From Gammaproteobacteria bacterium (GTDB lineage: Bacteria; Pseudomonadota; Gammaproteobacteria; Xanthomonadales; Rhodanobacteraceae): a DNA stretch of 5,105 nt. The position numbers were made by a program, and so were the translations under genes. This document shows, in pieces, positions 1-5,105 of the stretch (the stretch's first letter is position 1; each line of letters begins with the position of its first letter). Where the stretch lies: positions 1,354-6,458 of the forward strand of contig VBNZ01000129.1 of NCBI GenBank assembly GCA_005877675.1. Reading direction: 5' to 3'. Under the pieces are notes generated by a model that worked only from the letters and a program-made list of their open reading frames with translations, ran no database searches and was not told where the DNA came from.

Positions 1-1
1 G

Positions 2-3000
2 CAGCAGAAGGTCGATCACATCGGCGATTTCGACGGGAACGGACTGCCGGATATTTTCCTGCGCACCGAGGTGGAGGGTCTGGGGGTCGCGGGTTCGACG
101 CATTTCGATGGCGTGTTATTGACGACTCTCTCTGGCGGAAGCGTGAGTGTGGCATTGCAGCCGTGTACCGCGATGGGCCTTACCGACAGCACGATCAGCG
201 CGGCAAACACGGATACCAACGATTGCTATTGGTCCTATCCAACGGGCGTTTCGACAAGCACAACGGTACTCGCGCAATTCATGGATGTGAATGGCGATGG
301 CCTAGAAGATTGGGTCATCGCGCGACCTGCACAGATGGGTGGGCCCACATGGCGGATACGCCTCAATCAGGGTAACGGCACGTTTGGTCCGGAAATCCCC
401 ACAGGGAGCTCGGCGGGACTGGATGTCGTAGGCGCCAACTACAAATCGAAGCAATTTCGCTACGCCGGCCGAGTGCCCAATCTGGATGCGGATGGTGACG
501 GCAAGCCCGATATCCTCATTCCGCAGACGGGCCCATCGGCGTTCGCGGTCAAGACGTGCCAAACCGTTAAGTTCCAATGGACTGGAACGGAAGGGTGTCC
601 ACCCGGCGGCGGCGCCACCGGGGGGGCGCCGTATACTTGCGCCGCCTATGCTTGTCCGGAAGACCCGGGCACGACGAGCGTCACCATGCCCGGTGCTGCA
701 GACCCGCTGCAGGTACAAGGTTTCAAGTACACCTGGGGCTCATTGCCTGCCTACGGTCTATATACCGGATATGCCGGTCCAGCGGCGATACCCAACGCGA
801 CGCTGTTCGATAACAGCGTCTACCATCTGTCGATGCTGAAATTTGTGCAGACCTCGTCCGGCGCGTTTACTGTCCAGACTACGGCGTTGCCGCTGATTTC
901 ACGCCTTACGAACCTTCAAGCTAGGAACGTGGGCAACACGGACGATCTGTATGGTGACGGATTGCAGGATCTGATCTTCACTATCGGCTGTGACAATCGG
1001 GACATCGTCTACGGACCCACTGCTTCGGCATCGGTGAAGCAATGCGCCGTCGTCGCGGATGGGACAAACGGTCCGAATACAGCGATTGCAGGTACGACCA
1101 AGCCTTGCGACAACAGCTCCGGCACCAATCCGTGCTATTGCGACACGCACGCCGACATCTACGTCAACACCAATCAGGGCGCCTCGCCCGACGGCCAGAG
1201 CCTGGTGCTGCCGGCGTTGCTGACCAGCGCGACCAACGCACTCGGCGATCAGGCCACGTGGTCCTACACGCCGCTCTCGGCTGCCGCGACGCTCAAGCAA
1301 GACAACGAAAGCGGCAACGGATTTTACGGTTACCAGATCAGCGGAACTTCCACCGATAGTCGGCACTTCTATTTCACCAGCAGCATGCCGGTCGTCTATG
1401 CCATGACGCAAAGCGACGGTGTCGGCGGAGTCTCCGGCAGCCGCTCGGCGATCTACGGCTATACGGACGCGATGTACAACCACCTTGGGCGGGGATTCCA
1501 GGGATTTGGCGCCATCACGGTCGAACATGGTCGAAGTGCCAGTGGCGTGTTGGACAAGAGGCGGCAGCTTACGACGACGACGACGTTCAATCAGAAGTTT
1601 CCGCTGGTCGGCAAAGCGCAGACTGTGGTGACCAAGACGGCGCCGAGTAATCCGTTGGGCGTCAACACGGTGCATACCGACACGTATACCTACCAGTGCG
1701 CGACGCTGACGGGATCGTCGCAGAGCGCACAAGGCAGCTGTCCGCTGGGAGATGTCCTCACGAGCAGCTACCCGAACGGAACGGGTGCGACGGTGTTTCA
1801 GCCCGTCGTCACATCGGTGGCGGCGTCCGATTTCGATCTGAGCGGAGGTGCCACTGGTCACTCGGTGACGACGAATACCTGGGATGGCACGGCGGGAAGC
1901 CCGACCGGTTGCGGTAATCTCACCTCTCAAACTGTCAAGCGCTACGACGATGGCACAGCTGCATCCCCCGTATTCGTATCGATGCAGGAAACGGATGCGA
2001 GCAACGACTACACTTGCGACCCGACGGCGTGGTGGTTGGACAAGCTCAACAGCACGAGCGTGACCTCGAGCATCAGCTACGACAGCACCCACGCGCTGCC
2101 AAGCGGGGCGAGCGCACCAACGCAGACAGCGGTGTCGAACTTCACCTGGAATACTGACCGCACCCCGCACACGAAGACCGTGCAGTCCGGCGTTACGAAC
2201 CAGCAGGCGACGACGACCTATACCTACCCGACGCCGACGAGTTACGGGTTGCCGACGAACGTGTCGAACAATGCGCCGGACCTGAACGCGACCCCCGCGC
2301 TCGCGCCGACGCGCGAGACGAGCTACACCTATACCAGCGATGGAACGAGCGCCTCGGCCGACGGCTATTTCGTACTGACGACCACGCAGGATCCCAGCGG
2401 CTTGGCGTTGACGACCACGACGACCCATCAGGTCGCCGATGGACAAGTAGTCACGGCTACGGATCCGAATGCGATTGTGACGACGATGGTCTATGACCCA
2501 TTCGGCCGCGCGACGCAGGTGACACAAACTAAGAACAACAATCCTGTGGTACCGCCAATCAACAGCGCCTACACACGCTGCAATCCGAACTGTACGGGCG
2601 TGGGCGAGGACGCGAATGAGCTCTATGCGGTCTTGCGCGTAACGGCTGTGCAAGAGGGAGCACCGACCAAAGTGACGTGGATGGACGCGCTTGGGCGGAA
2701 AGTGAAAGAAGCCGCCGCCGAGTTCAGTGGCACCTCCGGCGGAGTGCTGCAATACCGCTTCACCGCGACCTCGACCGAATACGATCAGCTGGGCACGGTG
2801 CTGATGCAGAGCGCACCATACTTCACCGGCAATGTGCCGGCGTTCACGGGTTACACCTACGACGCCTTGAATCGCACGACGGTTAAGGTCGCCCCGAATG
2901 CCTGCGATGGCGGTTCGACGTCTGCGTACAACATGACGACGAACTACACCTACACCGGGCGCAAGACTGCGATCAGCGTCAGCGGCAATTGTCCGGATGG

Positions 3001-4645
3001 ATCGAACAACGGACCGATCAGCATGAGCCGAAGCAGCAATGTGCTGGGTCAGCTGATGCAGACCGTCGATGCGAACAACAAGACGACGGACTACTGGACG
3101 AACGTCGCCGGTCATGTGGCGGCGATTAGGGACGTCGAGCTCAATGTCACGCGCGCGACCTATGATGAGCTCGGAAGACGCGTGCAGAGCGTCGACCCCG
3201 ATCAAGGCACGTGGAACTTCACCTACGACGCCTTCGGCGAACTGGCGAGTCAAACCGATGCCCGTGGCGTGGTGACGCAGATCACCAGCCGCGATGCGCT
3301 GGGTCGCACCTTGCAACGTACGCAGACACCGCCGGTCAATCCTCCGGCCGGCACCGCCAATGAAACGCTGGTGGATACGTATGCGTATGATCCAACCAAC
3401 CTGGCGACGCATGAAATCGCGAAAGGGCAGCTCGGCAGCGTCGTGCGCACGCGCGCCGGCACCCAAACCTGGTCGGAAACCTACGAATACGACACCAGTG
3501 CCCGACTCAGCAAGACGACGACGCAACACAACGATGGCGGCTCCAATCTCACCCTCGTTACGACACAGACCTACGACAGTCTGGGCCGGCTGTCGACACT
3601 CGGCTATCCGAGCGGCCTCGTCGTCCAGCGGCGCTACACCGCCTACGGCCAGCTTGATGCGCTGTACAACGCGCAGACGAACAACGTGTACTGGGTCGCA
3701 CAGGGCCACGATGCCTGGGGTCATATCGTGGCGGAGCAGTATCCGGGCCTGATCACGGGCACGCACCAGGACTTCGATGCGACCGGGCAGACGATGACGC
3801 TCGGCTACGCCGGTTCGGTCAGCGACACGATCGGCTACAAGTACGACAGCTTCGGCAATCTGATCTCGCAAACGCGCACCGCGCAGAGCGTGACGAACAC
3901 CGAGACGTACATCTACGACAATCTGCAGCGCCTGACGCAGGCCAGCCGCAGCATCGGCGGCATAGTCACCTACGGCTATAGTCCCAGCGGCAATATCACG
4001 CAAAAGTCGGACTACGCGAGTACGTACAGCTACGCACTAGCCAACCAGACAAGCAGTGGTTGCGGACCGCACGCGGCCAATGCAGCGGGGGGGTACACCT
4101 ACGCCTGTGACGCCAACGGCAACGTGATCGGCGGATCGACAATCAGCGCGACCTACGACGCCGACAATCACCCGCGCAGCATTACGCGAGCCGGCGCCGG
4201 CACGATGACGTGGGGCTACTCGCCGAACGGCATGGCGGTGGAAACCTCGAGCCAGCCCACGCGCTATTTTGGTCCCAACGGTTACGAGCAGGTCGGTGGG
4301 GGGGTGAAGCTAGTCCACGAGCTGGGGCCGGTGATCGTGACGCGCACGAGCGGCGGGGATCAGGTCACGGTGGTGCTGAGAGATCGGCTCGGTTCGACAA
4401 TCGCGACGATGGACAGCAACGTGCCGACAGGCCGCATGTACGATGCGTTCGGCAAGGCGAGAAACGGCGACATGTCGAATCGTCCGAACGGCACGCTGAA
4501 TCTGCCGGACACCATTCACGGGTTCACCAAGCACGACCATGCGGACGATGTGCAGTTGATCCATATGGGCGGGCGGGTGTATGACTACAGCTTGGGCCGC
4601 TTCCTCAATGTCGATCCGATCATCGGCAATGTGTATCGGGAATAA
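2..4645 (+). CDS. FG-GAP/RHS (YD) repeat protein, TcB/TcC-like toxin shell; 5' partial, truncated in the RHS core
   Basis: This is a giant repeat protein of which 1547 residues are visible. The frame is open from nt 2, so the true start lies upstream; the GTG at 71 falls inside the protein, after an FG-GAP motif. In order (residue 1 = nt 2): FG-GAP/VCBS-like motifs near residues 8-20, 91-103, 161-171 and 314-326; a TcdB-middle-like linker (LPALLTSATNALG) at 403-415; an RGFQGF motif near 497; degenerate YD repeats from about 827 to 1423; and the RHS-associated core from about 1459. In known TcB/TcC and Rhs proteins such parts form a hollow beta shell around a toxic C-terminus, usually exported or delivered to other cells; that role is inferred here. 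About 20 cysteines, several closely paired, fit an extracytoplasmic protein. The frame ends abruptly at TAA 4643-4645, just after DPIIGN, without the NNPLSGTDPTG end of the core, which continues in the +1 frame. The family assignment is firm; secretion route and target are unknown. Confidence 0.95.
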   Translation, partial: QQKVDHIGDFDGNGLPDIFLRTEVEGLGVAGSTHFDGVLLTTLSGGSVSVALQPCTAMGLTDSTISAANTDTNDCYWSYPTGVSTSTTVLAQFMDVNGDGLEDWVIARPAQMGGPTWRIRLNQGNGTFGPEIPTGSSAGLDVVGANYKSKQFRYAGRVPNLDADGDGKPDILIPQTGPSAFAVKTCQTVKFQWTGTEGCPPGGGATGGAPYTCAAYACPEDPGTTSVTMPGAADPLQVQGFKYTWGSLPAYGLYTGYAGPAAIPNATLFDNSVYHLSMLKFVQTSSGAFTVQTTALPLISRLTNLQARNVGNTDDLYGDGLQDLIFTIGCDNRDIVYGPTASASVKQCAVVADGTNGPNTAIAGTTKPCDNSSGTNPCYCDTHADIYVNTNQGASPDGQSLVLPALLTSATNALGDQATWSYTPLSAAATLKQDNESGNGFYGYQISGTSTDSRHFYFTSSMPVVYAMTQSDGVGGVSGSRSAIYGYTDAMYNHLGRGFQGFGAITVEHGRSASGVLDKRRQLTTTTTFNQKFPLVGKAQTVVTKTAPSNPLGVNTVHTDTYTYQCATLTGSSQSAQGSCPLGDVLTSSYPNGTGATVFQPVVTSVAASDFDLSGGATGHSVTTNTWDGTAGSPTGCGNLTSQTVKRYDDGTAASPVFVSMQETDASNDYTCDPTAWWLDKLNSTSVTSSISYDSTHALPSGASAPTQTAVSNFTWNTDRTPHTKTVQSGVTNQQATTTYTYPTPTSYGLPTNVSNNAPDLNATPALAPTRETSYTYTSDGTSASADGYFVLTTTQDPSGLALTTTTTHQVADGQVVTATDPNAIVTTMVYDPFGRATQVTQTKNNNPVVPPINSAYTRCNPNCTGVGEDANELYAVLRVTAVQEGAPTKVTWMDALGRKVKEAAAEFSGTSGGVLQYRFTATSTEYDQLGTVLMQSAPYFTGNVPAFTGYTYDALNRTTVKVAPNACDGGSTSAYNMTTNYTYTGRKTAISVSGNCPDGSNNGPISMSRSSNVLGQLMQTVDANNKTTDYWTNVAGHVAAIRDVELNVTRATYDELGRRVQSVDPDQGTWNFTYDAFGELASQTDARGVVTQITSRDALGRTLQRTQTPPVNPPAGTANETLVDTYAYDPTNLATHEIAKGQLGSVVRTRAGTQTWSETYEYDTSARLSKTTTQHNDGGSNLTLVTTQTYDSLGRLSTLGYPSGLVVQRRYTAYGQLDALYNAQTNNVYWVAQGHDAWGHIVAEQYPGLITGTHQDFDATGQTMTLGYAGSVSDTIGYKYDSFGNLISQTRTAQSVTNTETYIYDNLQRLTQASRSIGGIVTYGYSPSGNITQKSDYASTYSYALANQTSSGCGPHAANAAGGYTYACDANGNVIGGSTISATYDADNHPRSITRAGAGTMTWGYSPNGMAVETSSQPTRYFGPNGYEQVGGGVKLVHELGPVIVTRTSGGDQVTVVLRDRLGSTIATMDSNVPTGRMYDAFGKARNGDMSNRPNGTLNLPDTIHGFTKHDHADDVQLIHMGGRVYDYSLGRFLNVDPIIGNVYRE
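23..979 (+). other. FG-GAP/VCBS-type repeat region (four motifs)
   Basis: Four Asp/Gly/Asn-rich motifs lie in the main frame: GDFDGNGLPDIFL (23-61), FMDVNGDGLEDWVI (278-319), LDADGDGKPDILI (482-520) and DDLYGDGLQDLIF (941-979). The first three keep the DxDGDG/N-like metal-binding spacing followed by an acidic residue and a hydrophobic strand. The fourth is degenerate, with Leu-Tyr in place of the central Asp. In SpvB/TcB-type proteins such blades form a calcium-stabilised beta-propeller that closes the RHS shell. A Gly-rich, Cys-flanked insert (CPPGGGATGGAPYTC, about 596-640) separates the third and fourth motifs. Confidence 0.85.
1187..1640 (+). other. TcdB-middle-like linker between the FG-GAP and YD regions
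   Basis: The main frame reads LPALLTSATNALGDQATWSY (1208-1267), matching the usual pattern LLTxIxNGLGxxxxxxY that follows FG-GAP repeats in TcB/SpvB-like proteins. It is followed by LGRGFQGFGAITV (from 1484), the RGFxGF motif, and then a Thr-rich strand and FNQKFPLVGK, a pattern typical of the same family. The assignment rests on recalled family patterns, so domain boundaries are approximate. Confidence 0.6.
2480..4290 (+). repeat. YD/RHS protein repeats (degenerate, about 18 units)
   Basis: The repeats follow the pattern YDxxGR/N plus a beta-strand with Gly and Thr. Units I can point to include YDPFGR (2492), YDQLG (2780), YDALNR (2858), YDELGR (3161), YDAFGE (3224), YDSLGR (3572) and YDSFGN (3842). 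Weaker units such as HDAWGH, FDATGQ, YSPSGN, CDANGN and YSPNGM lie between them. They are protein-level repeats with low DNA identity and irregular spacing. In solved TcB/TcC structures YD repeats spiral into the wall of the toxin cocoon. Confidence 0.9.
4376..4630 (+). other. RHS repeat-associated core domain (first part)
   Basis: The main frame shows LRDRLGSTIAT (4376-4408), the strongly conserved LxDxLGS motif, then YDAFGKAR (4439), then GFTKHDHADD (4520) and LIHMGGRVYDYSLGRF (4556-4603) followed by LNVDPIIGN. These are the hallmark blocks of the core that caps the YD shell just before the variable tip. The final block is missing from this frame and appears from 4635 in the next one. Confidence 0.92.
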
Positions 4646-4679
4646 TCCGCTCAGCGGAACCGACCCCACTGGTTACTAC
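4613..4679 (+). other. Frame break inside the RHS core (inferred ~32-nt deletion)
   Basis: The first frame reads DPIIGN and then V-Y-R-E-stop (TAA 4643-4645). The +1 frame reads IGNNPLSGTDPTGYY. Related cores, as I recall them, have about 14 residues between DPII and the I/L-x-NNPL motif (about 42 nt), including an NSQSxNPYSY segment. Only 10 nt (4625-4634) remain here. A loss of 32 nt is 3n+2 and gives exactly the frame change seen. A one-base indel would not explain the missing residues. Deletion, failed tip exchange or misassembly are all possible. Confidence 0.8.
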
Positions 4680-5105
4680 GCGCAGGTTGACAGCTGCACG
4701 GCCGCAACTGGATCGCATATCTGTGGTGCGTCAACCGCTGCCGGAAATTCGACCGTAACTGGTCATGAAACAAAGACCGATCCGTCCACCGGCAAGACAA
4801 CAACAACGACATTTACCGGCACACTGCAAGGCAATCACTTGACGAGCGTCAGCGTTACTAGCCTTAGCAACGGTCCGGATCGGATGACGGTCAAAGGTGC
4901 GACGTCGACGCCTGGCGATGGTTCTTCGACGAGCATTGGTGCGCCGCATTTGGACATGAGCAAGGGTGTGCAGATCGCGTATTCCTGCACGAACGAAACT
5001 ATGTGTCCAAAATTTGAGATTGGGGCGCAAAAACTTAGGGATGCTGCAAACAGCAAGGGACTCACCGAGGAAGAACGTCAAAGGCTAAAAACAACAGTAG
5101 ACTTC
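4629..5105 (+). CDS. Frame-detached RHS core end and variable C-terminal tip; 3' partial
   Basis: This frame is open from just after a TGA at 4557-4559 to the window end. It begins with the missing end of the RHS core, IGNNPLSGTDPTGYY (about 4635-4679), and so belongs to the gene upstream but lies +1 out of frame with it. ATG 4629 is the nearest in-frame start; no Shine-Dalgarno sequence precedes it, so independent translation is doubtful. After the core comes a Thr/Ser/Gly-rich stretch with TGKTTTTTF near 4788-4814 and Cys pairs (SCTNETMC, about 4983-5006). A charged, helix-like segment follows (KFEIGAQKLRDAANSKG, then LTEEERQRLKTTVDF) and runs off the edge. In RHS proteins this position holds the polymorphic toxin or effector domain. 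I do not recognise the domain, and its catalytic part may lie beyond the window. It may be a silent, orphan-like tip, or the frame may be restored by an error in the sequence. Confidence 0.6.
   Translation, partial: MCIGNNPLSGTDPTGYYAQVDSCTAATGSHICGASTAAGNSTVTGHETKTDPSTGKTTTTTFTGTLQGNHLTSVSVTSLSNGPDRMTVKGATSTPGDGSSTSIGAPHLDMSKGVQIAYSCTNETMCPKFEIGAQKLRDAANSKGLTEEERQRLKTTVDF
4635..4679 (+). other. RHS core end with DPxG motif (shell/tip boundary)
   Basis: The +1 frame reads IGNNPLSGTDPTGYY. DPxG followed by an aromatic or Leu marks the end of the core, and in Rhs and TcC proteins it lies at or near the self-cleavage point that frees the C-terminal toxin. Sequence after this point is expected to be unrelated between paralogues. 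Cleavage in this protein is inferred only. Confidence 0.75.

Noticed and set aside
71..73. GTG as the start of the large gene
   Set aside because: The frame is open upstream to the window edge and already encodes a GDFDGNGLPD FG-GAP motif before this codon, so the real start is outside the window.
611..630. Inverted GGCGCC pair around a G-run
   Set aside because: It encodes a Gly-rich linker in the main frame and the frame stays intact across the G-run; no regulatory context is visible.
696..712. Two CTGCAG hexamers 11 bp apart, forming an inverted and direct repeat
   Set aside because: The hexamer is itself palindromic, the repeat is within a coding region, and nothing else nearby suggests a site; chance is sufficient.
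899..4003. A 1034-codon open frame on the minus strand, antisense to the RHS gene
   Set aside because: It is Arg/Ala/Val-rich with no recognisable motif and lies wholly antisense to a gene with clear FG-GAP and YD motifs. Long antisense frames are common opposite GC-rich, Thr/Ser-rich repeat genes.
4634..4646. Programmed +1 ribosomal frameshift at CGG-GAA-TAA
   Set aside because: No known slippery pattern is seen, and frameshifting would not restore the core residues that are missing at this point; a deletion explains both facts.
4646..4658. Small perfect hairpin TCCGC-TCA-GCGGA just after the TAA
   Set aside because: A 5-bp stem with no following T run is not a terminator. It lies in codons for the conserved NPLSG motif, so coincidence is likely.
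4731..5081. Minus-strand open frames of 116 and 76 codons opposite the tip
   Set aside because: The + strand frame here continues directly from the RHS core end. The minus frames show no motif or start signal I recognise.

Overview
The window is almost entirely one very large, Thr/Ser/Gly-rich RHS (YD-repeat) protein gene on the + strand. It is already open at the left edge and stops at 4645. A second reading frame, +1 relative to the first, picks up the missing end of the RHS core at about 4635 and stays open to the right edge. Neither the true start of the gene nor the end of the tip lies in the window. I see no tRNA, rRNA, CRISPR array, insertion sequence, promoter or terminator.

Layout: (a) 2-~1200, four FG-GAP/VCBS-type calcium-binding-like motifs separated by Cys-containing loops, resembling the SpvB/TcB-type front half; (b) ~1200-2480, a TcdB-middle-like linker and a long beta-rich, Thr-rich region; (c) ~2480-4290, a run of degenerate YD repeats; (d) ~4370-4630, the RHS-associated core, which breaks off after DPIIGN; (e) 4635-5105, the rest of the core (NNPLSGTDPTGYY) and a variable C-terminal tip in the other frame. 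By analogy with TcB/TcC and Rhs toxins, parts a-d would build a hollow shell and part e would be the enclosed effector, released by self-cleavage near the DPxG motif. In this allele shell and tip are out of frame.

The break looks like a real out-of-frame deletion. Related RHS cores carry about 12-14 residues (the xNSQSxNPYSY segment) between DPII and the NNPLSGTDPTG motif. Here that segment is missing, and the spacing fits a loss of about 32 nt, which accounts for the frame change. An assembly artefact between paralogous rhs copies is the main alternative.

Organism: a moderately GC-rich bacterium. Sampled core lines count 68-70% GC, against about 52% for 4741-5105. The combination of FG-GAP repeats, the RGFQGF linker and a DPII...NNPLSGTDPTGY core recalls proteins of Xanthomonadales-type Gammaproteobacteria such as Xanthomonas, Lysobacter and Dyella relatives. 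This is a memory-based, low-confidence inference. I did not identify a wholly new system. The most interesting points are the core break and the unrecognised tip.
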